In this document: piece after piece, positions 35,801 through 49,300 of the stretch | How positions within the stretch are numbered: the stretch's first letter is position 1 | Layout of the letters: every line of letters starts with the position of its first letter | Assembly: GCF_041381155.1 (NCBI RefSeq) | Contig: NC_091147.1 | Location: 37,946,053-38,010,052, forward strand | Direction of reading: 5' to 3' | From: Argopecten irradians | Lineage: Eukaryota > Mollusca > Bivalvia > Pectinida > Pectinidae | DNA: 64,000 nt | Notes under the pieces: model-generated | Database searches by the model: none | The model's input: the letters and a program-made list of their open reading frames with translations, nothing else | What the model was told of the DNA's origin: nothing | Program-made: the position numbers and the translations under genes

Positions 35801-37440
35801 TTTGACAGCAGTGACCTTGCATAAAGGCCAAGGTCACTTGTTTAACGTGGTAGCCCTCTATTCCATCCCAACATGTCACAGGCCCAATATCAGGAATCTT
35901 AGGCTTCTAAGTTATTCACAAGAAGTCATTAAACAAGAGATCCAAGAGGGATCTTGGCGCCCACCAAAGACTGATCTATGTCTGACAAACGAAAGAAGGG
36001 TTCTTTCTCTGCTTTTTAAACTTTTACTACATATTACTACATATGAAATTTGAGAAAGATCCTTTGAGTACTTTCTGAGATATATAACAGTAACAAACTT
36101 CAATAATAAAATTCCAAGATGACTAACTGTCGGCCATCTTTTCGACCGATCAGTCAGAAAATGCAATATGCACAACTAGACCCCTGAATGGAACCTACAT
36201 GTGAAATTTGAGAGAGATCCCTTCTGTACTTTCTAAGAAATAGCGGTAACAAGCTTTAACTATCAAAATCCAAGATTGCGGCCTGTCGGCCATCTTGTTC
36301 ATTCATCGGTCCCAAAATGCAATATGCATAACTAGACCCCTAGGGGAACCTGCAAATACAATTTGAGACATATCTCTTCACTACTTTCTGAGAAATAGCG
36401 GTAACAAACTTCAATTGTCAAAATCAAAAATGGCTTCCTGTCGGCCATCTTGTTAATCGATCGGTCCCAAAAAGCAATATGCACAACTAGGGCCCTAGGG
36501 GAACCTAAATGTGAAATTTGAGAAGAATCCCTTCAGTACCTTCTGAAAAATACTGGAAACAAACTTTAACTATCCAAATCCAAAATGGGGGCCTGTCAGC
36601 CATCTTTGTCTGATTGGTCCCAAAACGCAATATGCACAACAAATTTGTGAGAGATCCCTTCTGTACTTTCTAAAAAATAGCGGTAACAAACTCTAACTTT
36701 CAAAATCCAAGAAGGCTGCATGCCTTGCAGCCATTTTGTTGACCGATTGGTCCCAAACTGCAATGCCCTAGGGGAACCTACATATGAAATTTGAGAAAGA
36801 TTCCTTCAGTACTTTCTGAGGAATAGCGGTAACAAGAATTGTTGACGGACGGATGGACGGGACGAAGGACCAAAAGCGATTTGAATAGCCAACCATCTGA
36901 TGATGATGGGCTAAAAAATTAGCAATTGTGACCAATGTGACCTTAAATGGTGGTCAAGGTCATTCATTTGACCAAACTTGGCAGCCCTTCATTCCAGAAT
37001 GTCACAGACCCGATATTAGGTCTCTAGGCCTCTTATTCATTCATAAGAAGTTGTTTTAACCACTTTGACCCTGTGACCTTGAATGAAGGTTAAGATAATT
37101 CATTGGAACAAACTTGGCCTTCCTTCATCCCAGCATGTCACATGCCCAATATCAGGTCTCTAGGCCTCTTATTCATTCATAAGAAGTTGTTTAATGATTT
37201 TAGCCTTTTTGGCCCCTGTGACCCTGAATGAAGATGAAGATCATTCATTTGAACAAACTTGATGTAGCCCTTCATCTCAACATGCTACAGGCCAAATATC
37301 ATATTCAGTTCTCTGGGTTTTTCGGTTACTGAGAAGAAGTTGCTTGAATGAAAAATTTACCCACAGCACAGTGGATGGCACACAGTGCACAACGCAGACG
37401 ATGACGTTAAAACTCATCTCTCTTCCTACATTTTCTAATT
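35801..37440. repeat. Composite tandem repeat, two unit types
   Basis: Type 1, about 150 bp, six copies at about 35930-36890: AAATTTGAGA.AGATCCCTT, TACTTTCTGAGAAATAGCGG, TCGGCCATCTTGTT, AAATGCAATATGCACAACTA. Type 2, about 130-150 bp, one copy at 35801-35930 and three at 36915-37345: AACAAACTTGG, CAGCATGTCACA.GCCCAAT, AGGCCTCTTATTCATTCAT. The block ends with a GATGACG / GTGCACTGTGTGCCATCCAC stretch. Probably a non-autonomous mobile element with internal tandem repeats. Confidence 0.8.
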
Positions 37441-37855
37441 TTACATTTTGTAGTATCTTTTATCTTCTGAATGTCAAAATTAATTAATTTGGCTATATCA
37501 TTTATAGATAAAAGTGAATATATGACCCTTAAATCCATTTTAATTTTGGTAACTTATAACTAACATTATCATTACATTTTATGCAATGGATACATAAAGT
37601 ATCTTGAAATTAAAATGAAAGCACATTGGCAAGTGTATAGCAACTGTAACCAGGCTATAAATGGCTCTTGAACTTGCAGAGCAATATTGGTGAATTGTTA
37701 TATTATTTTGTTGTTTTTTGTTTAAAGATTTTCTTTATTTTCAAAGATTCTTTGTATATAACTGTACATAATTAAAAATTATAACACATTTAAATCATTC
37801 ATATTCAAAGGCAAATATTAGTGAAATACAGCTTACAATAATGTAATGATGTATG
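37441..37855. other. Intergenic, nothing recognised
   Basis: AT-rich single-copy-looking sequence with no supported reading frame. Confidence 0.4.
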
Positions 37856-38174
37856 CATCCTCGATAATCAAGGGGTTCCAATCACTTATGATCTCTACAC
37901 CACTGGACTATCTCATAGTAAAACTGGAGGCAACAGAATAGAACAGGTAACTTAGTCATTTGATGTACATCAAAAGAGTCGTATAACGGTACACTGTGGT
38001 TGACTGTGTGGCTTTGATGTTAGGCTTCGCTCTCTCTGTAGTCTTCAAAGGAAATATTTGCTAGTCTGTGATTGGTCAAATGTTTTCCGCTGAGCTGCCT
38101 TCAATGTCACTATGAGATAGTCCAGGCGTGTAGAGATCGTAAGTGATCGGAAGCCCTGGAGTATCGAGGATGTG
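37856..38174. mobile_element. TIR MITE, family M2, copy 3 (best preserved)
   Basis: Left end GCATCCTCGATAATCAAGGG ... CACTGGACTATCTCATAGTA; right end TACTATGAGATAGTCCAGG-like complement ... GGAGTATCGAGGATGTG. Arms of about 75 bp, total about 319 bp, no coding capacity. Confidence 0.85.
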
Positions 38175-38855
38175 ATGTATGGATATACAAAACAAATATC
38201 AGTATTTGTATGATTATCATCAGCTTTACATGTAAATATAGCAGCACTTTATCTTCACTGATCATGATAGGTCCTTTACTATAAATATATATTTTATGTG
38301 CCACATACATTAATACCACCAAATATATATATTATCATTGACATTCTCACATTCAGGTTAATGTTTTCAGACATCGTAAAATTGGTCGGACCAGCGGACA
38401 TGTCCAGAAAAATTTGATGCGGACTGACTATTTTAAAATCCGGTCTGGACCAACCGTCAAGCAATTATTGAGTACCGGAAGTCAGTAGAAATGGCAAGCC
38501 TGCTCATTTGATTTAACACTAAGCCAACAGCAATGTCGAATTTAAACTGCATAAAATAATCATGAAAGCAGCTGCCTGGATACTAATAGCAAGAAGTTAT
38601 GTTTACTTTTAAAATTCACATCAATGTTCGGTCTGGCAAAATCTTGTTTGGTCCGGCTTACTCACAGTCCTTGCCTGTCCGAATGTCTGGCCATTTTTTT
38701 TTACACCTTTCTCACCTTTAAGTTATTACATAATTATTCCTGTTCCAATATTTTTTTCAAAATAACAAATACAGGGATCATTTTGGCTTTTAAAAAAAAA
38801 GATGCGCTGTTTTCAAGAATTTTATCATGACAATTCTTAATTATTAAATGCAATT

Positions 38856-39067
38856 ACCGTATTTGACCCTATAAGCGCCCAGGGCGTTTAAAAATTAAAA
38901 AAAAATCATATTGAAAAGATGCTGATAAGACAAAATTATTTCAAATCGTTACAGTTTTGTGTAGTTTTTGGTCTTTATTTATGTCTGGACAATTGAAATT
39001 GAGGCCTCAAAAAGATTGAGGGGTGCTTATAGGGACATGGCATGGGCACTTTTTGGATCCAATACGG
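38856..39067. mobile_element. Small TIR element
   Basis: Left end ACCGTATTTGACCCTATAAG, CGCCC; right end GGGGTGCTTATAGGGACATG ... CCAATACGG. The inner parts of the ends are inverted (CCCTATAAGC / GCTTATAGGG). About 210 bp, non-coding. Confidence 0.6.
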
Positions 39068-39111
39068 AAATAAATCAAAGTGTAGTGGAATGGAACTGAG
39101 TTGATGATCAG

Positions 39112-39183
39112 TGACCAGGTTGTATAGCTAAGCAATAGAGCATTAATTCGCCTGGTGGTCCCGGGTTCAAATCTTGGTCTGGA
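39112..39183 (+). tRNA. tRNA-like sequence, probably a SINE head
   Basis: GACCAGG at the 5' side can pair with CTTGGTC at the 3' side. An A-box-like ATAGCTAAGCAATAGAG and a B box GGGTTCAAATC are present. The arms are imperfect and it runs on into GACACTACACTTTCTCC, so it looks like a tRNA-derived SINE head or tRNA pseudogene, not a working gene. Confidence 0.45.
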
Positions 39184-39269
39184 CACTACACTTTCTCCTC
39201 TAGCAGCTGTTACAAAAGAAATATAAAGAAATTTCCTGGAACATAGGGGCATTTATTAAATTTAGGGAT

Positions 39270-42200
39270 CAATGGTCAATGGACCGCCTCCAAAATGATC
39301 CCTGCAAGTCTACATAATATATATGTAGCTAGACATGTATACTACATACAGTAGTACTGAACATTGAAGTACATGTACATACACATTCAAAATGTAGACA
39401 GAGTATACAAATGTAACAGATTGGGCACACTCTCCCGTATATGAGGGATAATTCTGCATATGAGTAACAGTCGTACACTTGACCATGAGTGATAATTTCT
39501 TAGTTACCCAAAGCATTGTGACATGAAAATGGTTAAAGTCGTTTTAATTTTTCATCAAAATCGGGTGTCATAATTTTCATATTGCCATATTACTATTTGC
39601 ATTGAAGACTCTATAATGTTTTTTTGTGTGTGAACTATTGAATTCTATTATCTCAATTTGTCATAAAATCATAAAATGACAATTTAGGTGCACTCTATAC
39701 AATTGTATATATATTGTAGACTACACAGTGTATGCATGGCCATTAGGGAAATGCAGTGCAAAAAAAAAAAAAAAAAGGCCATGGTTGATTGAGTTTAAAC
39801 TGTGTTCTATTTTAGCCCCATAGCAAGCATTAGGGGTGATTTTGATTGTGACTTTTACAGAAGCCTATCCCCACTTGAGTAATAATGTAAAAATTTATCC
39901 CTTTTTGATAAAAAAATGTTTAAAACAACTTCATGTGTTTTCATTTCACAGAATGACGGATTTGAGTAATTAAATAATTACTCAAATACAGGAGTGTTAC
40001 TCACAAATGCAGAACTAATCTGTACCCAATCTGTACCGTAGCTTAACAAGGATTTATAAGTATAATATACGTCCTTGAGCTTAATTATTACTAAAAGGCC
40101 TACACGTTAAAATGCATTTTACACAGGGCATTTGCAGAAAGAAATGATATTAAAATTTCGCAGTTTCGGCAGGATTCAATACTGAGACACCCAAACCTTG
40201 TATACTTTGCTTAAAAACACTTCACTATATACGTACTTTGCTGATTTTGCATATTTACATGATTAAATGATAGATTTTCAGGCAAACCCACTCCTTCCGG
40301 AAGTTCTTGATTATAGAGTAATAAGCAAAACCAAAAATGAACGTGGTTCCGGATACACATTTATAATAATAATTTGGTATTTCTGGTCACAGTAGCATTT
40401 CAGTTGCAGTTTAAAAATAGTAAATCCATTTACATATAAAATTGTTTCGTTTCACATGAATTTGATAATTCAGTGTCGTTTTCAATGGATTAAGAAGATG
40501 ACGAACATATCAATGGATATTGTACGTACACGATGTATACGTAGTTGCTTCCCCTTAACCAGCTGTTTTGGGGGGTGGGGGGTGGGGTGGGGGGAACTAT
40601 ATAACAATAATCCCATTTTAATGCAAAATTGTTCAAAACCTTGGGGGTTTGCTTACTAATTTATGATATTATAATAAATGCCAATGACATTTAAATACAC
40701 TTTATCAACCATATTTCATAATGTACAATGCATGTTCTTTTTCAATTATTTTATAGATATTTTACACGTGATCCTTGTTTTTTTTTCTATCTTTAGGCCA
40801 GTGTCCCCTAGCTATAGCTACAGGTACTGAAATAATAATAAAAAAAACATACCTCACTATGCCCCAATTGTCTAGTAGAATGAATACATTTTTATGATTT
40901 TAATACATGATAACCAATGCCTGATATAATTTTTTTTTCCCACTAGCAAAACATTTTGTAATAAATTGAGATTAAGATATTTTCCCCTGTTAGAAATAAA
41001 ATAATATCAGCTTAGTTTTTATTGCGATATTATGTTTTTAATTTTTCTCGACAAAACGAAATTCTATCTATATATATATATAAATTACAATGGTATAAGA
41101 GGTAGTGATAGAGTTATACTTCTACCATTTAGACAGAACAGGACAGGGGAGAAAGTGAAAGTACTGAGGGAGAGTTTTATTGGTTATCTAAGTCAAAATG
41201 ACGGACCCGAAACTCTTCATTTGTCACCGGAAAGGTTTCTTTGTTGAAAACAAGGCAGCGCGTATTTATTTTCGATAACACTACATGGATCGTTTATTTC
41301 AATATGTGCTGAAACTATATAGGTATTATTTTTATATTCATTTCACTGTTAAAGTGAACAGTCGGGCAAGGATGGCTAAAGTCGGTAAAAATGGTGTGAA
41401 TGTATCCAGTATACTTTCTTATGAAATAGAAAAATAAAATCTCTCGCCAAAATCTGTCTGCGTACGAAGAAATTAGTTTAAAGTATAGGAATCATAAAAC
41501 ATCCTCCCTGCTGACTATGTCCGTGGTTACATTTACACGCAGCCTCGCTTTCAATCCTTTCGACTTTCCTTTACTTTAATGGTCAGAACTGGGAAACATA
41601 AGCAGAACTTGGCCGTCGTATTAATATGTGAGAACTTTTGGAAGGCCAATGGACGCATTTAGACTGGTTTTCTTTGCCCGACTATTCACTTTAACACCGA
41701 AAATACTAGCTTTTATATTCGAAGCGCATCTTTCATATGGGTGCCGCCATCATGGAAAAATCCAAACGCGTTCCATTTGGCGGTGCCGTATCAACTTAGT
41801 ACAACTGGTACGAATCCGCAATTGGAACGCACAGTGAAATGCAAATTTAGATTGTTACAGTGTGCTGTACCTATAATACACCTCCATCTGTATATATTTC
41901 TCTCTGATGGTGGCTGATTTTGGTCATGTCACATTGGCGACTTCACCAGCAATGAGAGCCAATGCAATATGTCATAGGACAAACGCTATTGACCTCTTGT
42001 CATGGCGGGATACACTTGACGAAAACAACCACCATATAGGTATAATGGTAGCTGCAATATTGTAGCTCAAAAGACTTTTGGACAGAAAATGATGTCGTCT
42101 TTAGAGCTACAATTGGTGCCTATTACTGCTAATGGAGCAAAGTAATGATTATGCAAACCATTATAAAACGTCTGTTTGCATTATATCGTACTTGTTTGAT

Positions 42201-43680
42201 ATTGCTTAACTACTCGGCAATATAACTGAACCACATAAAATATCAAATTCTCATCGAGGCATTTTTTTTTTTTTTTTTTTTTTTGCAAAATACATATGAA
42301 GGTCTTTCTGAAGGGAATTTATACGGCAAGTCCACAAATTGTGAATTTGACGTCTTGTGAGCGGTACGGTAGATATAAAGAATGGTAGTTATGTTTGGTT
42401 TGGACAAAAATAATATGTAAATGCATGTATACGCATAAGATAATCGAAAACCGACAAAAAAGTATAGAAAACTGTGCCCGAGTGATTTTCGGAGGCAGTG
42501 CTTCACTACGACACATAGGGACCAATTCGTACCCGGCCGAAAGGTAAAGTAGGCCGGGTACGTATATTCGTTCTAGTATAATGGGTACACATTCGTTGGT
42601 AGGTGGGTATCAGTGTATGTAGGACGTACCTACATTGTATCACCATTTGTTTCCTTGGGAATCCTCTTTTTGGTTGTAAGTGAGATGTGAGTGAGACGGT
42701 CAACCGAATAGCCAGCAATGGATTATGTTAAAATTTACATTTGTTTAAAAAAGTCCTAATATCCGTATTTGTCTCATTTTTTTATGATTTAGAAAAATGT
42801 TGAAAAAATCTTGTTGTAAATCATGCAGAGACAGGACTAAATCGAAGTCAAGCCGAGCGATAATGATTCGGAAACTTTTGATAAAAATCAAGTAAATATT
42901 GAACATCGCTAGGTGGGTCCCATTCATTAGAACGTCTTCACCGAGAACGTCATGTGACTACCGTAATTACGTATATAAGTAACATCTGTCTGAACTCTTC
43001 CGAGGGTCGTAAACTTTCTGACTTCTGTTCGGCAAAAATAGTAAATTCTATGGCGACCAGTTCAAAATAAAGGCATATTTACAAGTATCGACTTTTTACA
43101 ACTGCTGTGCCAAATTAATAAGAAATCATTATAATATTCTTTTACGTAACTTAATTTCAACTACATCTGCAAATACTAACAATATGGAGGTCGAATCTAA
43201 CTTGAATTTTTGTTGATATAGTTACGTATAGTGTGGCTTTCTTGGGGTTAGATTTGAGGTTTCTTTAATTGAAACGTTAAATCATGGGTCCGATATTACA
43301 TATTATATTTTTTTTTCAATAAAGATATGTTATTGATTTTGCCTCAATGGAAATAAGTATTTTTGCCTTGAAAAAAATTAATTATACCTTCAAAACCGAA
43401 AGTACGTGTTCTTCTATTGATAATTTAATCAAAACATAATTGTTTTCTTCTAAAATCTAAACCTACACACAGCGAATTATTGTTGCTTATCAAAGTTATC
43501 TTATCGGATTCTATTGGTAGTGTATACTACTATAGATAAAAAAACAACACTTTTAAGCACGTACAGGTATAAATCTTTAAAATGGCAATCTCTGTCCAGT
43601 GAAATCCTTTTTAAAGGACACAGAACATGGAATTTATTTTCATACAGTGAATTATTATTTCAATGGATGCCTCACGAGGA
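39270..43680. other. Long intergenic stretch, no supported gene
   Basis: AT-rich, with simple repeats (A18 near 39760; T24 near 42262), a G-rich motif at 40567-40594, a diverged copy of the 14930 inverted element at 41760-41830 and a small inverted repeat TTTGAGTAATT / AATTACTCAAA at about 39961-39986. Open frames are under 90 codons and unsupported. Confidence 0.5.
40567..40594 (+). other. G-quadruplex-type motif
   Basis: Four runs of four or more G separated by single T (G6 T G6 T G4 T G6). Such a sequence should fold into a very stable G-quadruplex. Confidence 0.8.
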
Positions 43681-43689
43681 AACAAGAAT

Positions 43690-44030
43690 GACTCCATGAA
43701 TGCATACTTTTGGGAGATTGTGGTATATTCGTGTCGTGTCTTCTTATCATTGTGGAACTCTTGGCCTATCTATAGTGGTATTTCATTGAAACATTTTGCC
43801 GAAGACACCACACCCCACCCGGTCACATCATACTGATACCGGGCAAACTTGTCGTCACCATTCTTTTATACTGAGCTCTAAGCAGGAGCAAAAACTATCA
43901 TTTTATAGACTATGGTGTGTTCCAGGCAGGGGACACAATCCGGAGCCTTCATTACAGGGGCAAACATTCAACTCAAGGCGATGCAAAAGTGAGACGGTGT
44001 CAGGAAAACGTCAATAGACATATAGTCGGC
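43690..44030 (-). mobile_element. Repeat family R1, copy 4
   Basis: Reverse orientation: GGTATATTCGTGTCGTGTCT, CTATAGTGGTATTTCATTGA, CCGAAGACACCACACCCCAC and ATAGACTATGGTGTGTTCC match the complement of the copy at 23990-24485. Confidence 0.65.
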
Positions 44031-44060
44031 GAATTCTACATTTTCACATAGTACTTAGTC

Positions 44061-44534
44061 ATCCTCGATACTCTAGAGGCTACTATCACTGACGTTATAT
44101 CCGCCCTGGACTATTTCATAGTAACTTTAATGTATATCGAAGGAATTGTATAGCTGTGAACTGTAGTTTATTGTGTTGCTTTGAAGTTTTATTCTCCTGA
44201 ACAGTCTCTACTTTTATTATGAGGGTCAAAGAAGTAACATCAACAGGATTTTCCAGATGACACGGGATCCCATCAAACGTAAGTCTGTAGGATACGAATT
44301 ACTTCAAATAGTATATATGGGACAAAGAAGTAATTTGAACCGTCTGGACAAAAAAAATGTCAAATTTTCAAGGCGATATGCCCCTTTATCAAGACACACA
44401 AAACGATCACGATTACATAATATGACACGAACAGTAAACGGGACAATGAAAGAAGACAACTATTTAGTTTTATTATGAGTTATTCCAATGATGTTTATGA
44501 CGTCAGTGATAGTAACCCCTGGAGTATCGAGGAT
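44061..44534. mobile_element. TIR MITE, family M2, copy 4, with a nested repeat
   Basis: Left end ATCCTCGATACTCTAGAGGC ... CCCTGGACTATTTCATAGTA; right end GTTATTCCAATGATG ... TAACCCCTGGAGTATCGAGGAT. The interior 44235-44460 is a second repeat (GGATCCCATCAAACGTAAG ... CCTTTATCAAGACACAC), the inverted relative of 5925-6130, so one element probably jumped into the other. Confidence 0.75.
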
Positions 44535-44680
44535 GCACAGCAGTATGCTCCGGTGGTTTATCACCAAGCAGGAGCAAAGGCACCATTCACATGGATGAAT
44601 TTGGAACCGGAACTAAAAATATCATTGTCTTTCTGTAGGGGATAGTATCCAACATGAGGTAGGTGCTATAGGTACTGATC

Positions 44681-44855
44681 GTATTCGCATACTACAGAGT
44701 TATCTGCCCTTGAGGGTAAGTATTGCTTGTTGAGTCATGTGTTTGCAAGCGCAACATTGTACTTTTCAGAGAAAACAACGTGAATTGCGGTCACAAAATA
44801 ATGACGTAAAAATCGAACCTACCCACAAGGGATATAACTCTGTAATTTTAAATTT
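44681..44855. mobile_element. Palindromic MITE, family M1, copy 4
   Basis: GTATTCGCATACTACAGAGT, TGCCCTTGAGGGTAAGTATT ... CGGTCACAAAATAATGACGT ... ACCTACCCACAAGGG, ATAACTCTGTAAT. Confidence 0.7.
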
Positions 44856-44869
44856 TTAAAAGTCAGCAT

Positions 44870-46084
44870 GTGTTGTTACAACCTCAAAGTTTGGCATTCC
44901 TAAAATAATTGACGTTTACAATGTAATATATCTAACAAAAGTAAACAGAAACAAGCTAAGGGTGTCATTACAACACAACGCAATTGAATAAAACAACAAA
45001 CCAGTAAGGTATGGAAATGATGGTTTTTATATGACAAACGCCATGATGGTATCACACAACTCTTGATAAGATTGTCGACAATTCCACCAGATGACGAATT
45101 ATGTCTGCTTCCTTTTTTGTTCTCTTATTGTTTCCCAATTTCCAGCAAGCAAATAGTGTCACGAACAAGAATCAAAAGAGCAGAAATTAACGTCATTATG
45201 CTCAATATTAATTGTGAGGATTTGAGTTGTGAACGAGAATTTCATGACCTTAACGAAAGACGTAAACATGATTGTCATTTTTCTTGTCCTTACGTGTTTC
45301 GCATCACTTTGTTTTCGACGTGAATTCCACAATTGTCAATATTTTACCATCACACAATTCTTGCAAGTATAATTTCAATTTTGCGAAAAATATTTCAAAA
45401 CACGTCAACTTCATCCTTATCCTTTTCTTCCTAAATCGGTATTGTTTTTAACGGTGCGCCATTCTTCACTTTGGTGTTCTACATCAAATGATGATACCAA
45501 TGATGCTTTTCCTGATAATGCTATCCTTAATAATGTTATTCTTGGAATATTCTCGTCATCAAAATAGGTCCAAAAAGGAGTATAGGAAATAGAAAGTTGA
45601 TCCGGTAAGCATTTTGAATCCGCAGTACGGGTCGATCCATCTATGATTTGGCACATTTTCAAAGCAAAAGTGGCAAACAAAAGAAGCAATTTTAACAGCT
45701 TGGACAACATATTTGCGAATTTGCAAATTTTACAAGACACAAAAAGAGCAAATAAATTTACATATGAAGTACGGTCACAAATGGCATTAATATAATAATT
45801 TACTTACCATAGAACATGATTTATATATACATACAATTTTTTCATTATTAATTACTGAATATTTGGAGACGTTTGCATATTGGAGATTAATAATTAAAGC
45901 CACAGATATAAGAATATATGATGTATGATAAAAACGACAAGAAAAACAATCTGGTCCCACCTTAACACTTTCAATTCCACTGAACTGCGGAAGCGCTAGA
46001 AAGGAATATTCAGTTAATTTCATTTTATTTTTTCATTTAATTCTATCCATTATTACACTGATATAATTCTTTACAAATACATAT
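44870..46084. other. Intergenic, no supported gene
   Basis: Holds two unsupported open frames of under 110 codons on the minus strand (45417-45740 and 45787-46023). A minus-strand AATAAA near 46024-46029 lies about 330 bases after the stop of ZAP-like gene B and may be its poly(A) signal. Confidence 0.4.
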
Positions 46085-46340
46085 AAGATCTTAGATGATT
46101 GTTCATTTCATATGATATTTACTCATACGAGTCTAAGAAGTTTTTATTTTTGCAAACCTAGGCGAACAAAAATCAAAACGTCGAGACATGTTTCATAGAA
46201 TCTTAAAGATTTAAGATATTTTTATCACATAAATACAACCTATATTTATAAGAATCTGAACGTTAAATTGTGTTGCAAAAATCCAGCGTAGAACGCCATT
46301 TTTCATGACGTTCTCGTATCCTGAAGCCAAGTCATGACGT
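46085..46340. repeat. Dispersed repeat, family R3, copy 2 (partial)
   Basis: GAGTCTAAGAAGTTTTTATT, AAGATATTTTTATCACATA and AAAATCCAGCG match 19604-19810. It lies just past the stop of ZAP-like gene B, so probably in its 3' UTR. Confidence 0.55.
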
Positions 46341-46359
46341 GCAGAAATACACTTAATTC

Positions 46360-49300
46360 TCATCGCCTTGACACAATGTTTACAGGCATGCGCTTGAATT
46401 CTACATCCAAATCGCCCCCTTTTAGACAAACTGTTGTTTCGGTGAAGTCGAACCTGAAAAGACAAAACAATCCCTAATTTCAAAATAAACACATATGTGA
46501 TTAAATATTATATCAAGATGTTGGATGTATATAGGCTCTTAAAAGAGTGCTAAATTCTTAGAGATTTTATGAAAAGAACCTAAGAAGTTATCATTTTTAC
46601 GAGACTTGGTGAGACGAGTTTCATGAAATTTCACAAAATGAACACAATTTTAAGACGATTTTAGACCGAATATACAAAAACCTAGATTTCGAAGAATATC
46701 AACGCCAAAACGTGCTGCAATAAGTCCAAGAATGATGACCATTTTGTCACGCCGTCTCCAAATCCTTTTTACTTTTTGACGTGGTTAACTGCTTCTGTCA
46801 TGGAGTCACAATGGGATTTCTGCTTCCGTAGGAAATACTCAATTGAAATTGTTTCAGAAAATTACACTAGTGACATGCAAAAATATTACATGGGCGAAAT
46901 TACTGGATATCAGGTGGATAAAGCGAGATAAATGTAACGAGTCATTGGCTTATTTCAACCAAAAGGAAATCATTCATATTGCAATCTTTGCTGAATTATA
47001 ATCAATACATCTATCACCTTTGCAAACATTTGTAGTTACTTTACCATTGACAAAATAACAATAGCAAAGAAATTAGCGATACTAAACATACGAATGTTCC
47101 ATCTTTCCGGTCCTGGTTCGCCTCACTACGGCTAAGCAATCTTTGTACATCTGTTCCATGCTTTTGGTTTCTGAACTCCTCAACATAAGATCGCGCTGTC
47201 CATCTATTCGCATAACCCACTGTTGATTTGATGCTTCATGGCGTGGAGGTGGGCTAAAGCTCAATCTTCTCCGATTTACTGTCAACATACATCATGGTAT
47301 CGTAAACTCTTTGATCTAGTGCAAAAGTTTGATAAAACAGACTTGCATGCGATACTTGATTTTTAAGACATGCTATATAGGAAAAATGGTATTTGTAAAT
47401 TTAAAACTTAACAAGGAATTAAAATTTATTCACGGAAACATTGCTATTGAAAGAAATTTACATGTAATGCATGGATAACACTCATCTTCTGATATTATTT
47501 TTGCATTAGATTAGATTAGTGCGAATAGTAGCAAAACTGATTAATACTCACGGTTTTGTTCCGAGACTTCCATCCGCAATAACTGTGTAATCTCTTCTGG
47601 ACGGTGGCGTGCTAATCCGAACGATTCCAAAATGGATCCTGTATGTCTATCGGACATACTATGGCTTCGCTTACATTGGGGAAACTTGCAGTCACCCATG
47701 ATATAATGCTGGCAAATATGCAAAAAAGGACACTTGTTCCCCTTATTACATCCTTTAGCGTTGTAATATGTACATACATCAGGCACTGTCAGACCTCTTC
47801 TGTTGTCTAGGCTCAGAAGTTGGACACATAGCTCCTTTATCACCAGCCTGTCTAGAAAGTGGTACCACCGAACTCTGTCGTTATGCTCTGAATCTTCACC
47901 GTGGCCATACTTACAAAGCGATGCGGTGCAGTTACTCATCAGAAGAAACTTACATAGATGGAGATCATTACAGTAACCGTCGCACGAGCCAGGATTTGTG
48001 CTATGTTCTTTACAAATCTGCAGAGTAAATTTATATATGACAGTCGTATCTTCCAAGGAAAACACATCTTTGTGCATACCGAGAAAACCTTCCAAAGTTC
48101 TGTCTTCAGATATTCGTTCGATGTCTTCGCCTAGATGATCAGAATATACCGTAAGTCTGAGATCCTCCATGCTGATTGTACATCTCCCTTGAAATCTGAT
48201 CAGTCGTTTAACTATCTCACTGATTGCTTCGTGAGATGAAATGGGTGACAACTCTTTTCTATAATGGTTGAGGCGTCGCCGTTTTGCTGCTTGTTTGGGT
48301 CTAAGGTCTTCTGCAACCGAATAATGCAACAACGCCATCTCGTCTTCATTTCTCATTGAATCTGGACTACCATTGTCCCTCCAGTGTATGTCATCGAACG
48401 GAGATGATCGTCCCGCATATCGTCGATTAATCGAATCATCGTCGCTGATTCGGGAATTGAAGCAAGGGGAATCATTTCGTCTTCTTCTTTTAAATCTCTG
48501 CTCAATGCTATCTGTAACAATATATCATTTTTGCAAGTGATACGTTTCAAGTATAATGGAAACACGTTTATTATCAATGACGAATTTGCTATATATTATT
48601 AGATATCCAGAATGAAATATTCACATTACAGCTACATAAACGGATATCCTTTGTTAAGTTGCTTACGTTTGCGGATATGATGTATTACATTTTCAGCATG
48701 ATTAATTTAAGTATATATACAGCTACATAGACTAGTGTTTGTAAGTTGCTAACAAATTAAAAGTACTTCATATCCAAAGTTATTTTTTTAACGGATATAA
48801 TATGTTATGGGTTTTTTTCACTTCAGTTTCTATACATTTTCATCGGTAATGTTTTAAGAATGCTTTTTGTATAATTTTAAAACCATTTTACTGCTACAAC
48901 AAACAGTCAACTGAAAATACAGATTTTACTTAATTGATTTTTGAAATAAGGGAATGCAAATAAAAACTGATCACGTGACCTATTTTGACTATTCATGACA
49001 TAAATCAGACGTAGATGCTAAATATGGTTCGACACTAGTAATCCAGAGGTCCCGAGTTGGATCCCTGGCAGAGGCAGGTATTAAAGTTATTGTAAATCCT
49101 ACACCTTGTTACATAAAATATCAAGGATCTTACATGAGTGGCTATGTCATATAAAGATCTTTTTAATGAGTTTAGTTATCTTGACATGGCAAGTGCCTTT
49201 GGGTAAGTGATACATGTATATCAAAGTAGTTAATAACGAGATTGATAATTTCCATATTATTTGGTCCTGCATGTAGAGCTTTTGAATTGTTAAAAAAATG

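Noticed and set aside
39112-39183. Functional tRNA gene
   Set aside because: Arms pair imperfectly and the sequence continues into a repeat body, as in a SINE.
45417-45740. 107-codon minus-strand frame with a hydrophobic stretch
   Set aside because: No recognisable domain, splice context or paralogue; kept only as an unsupported frame.
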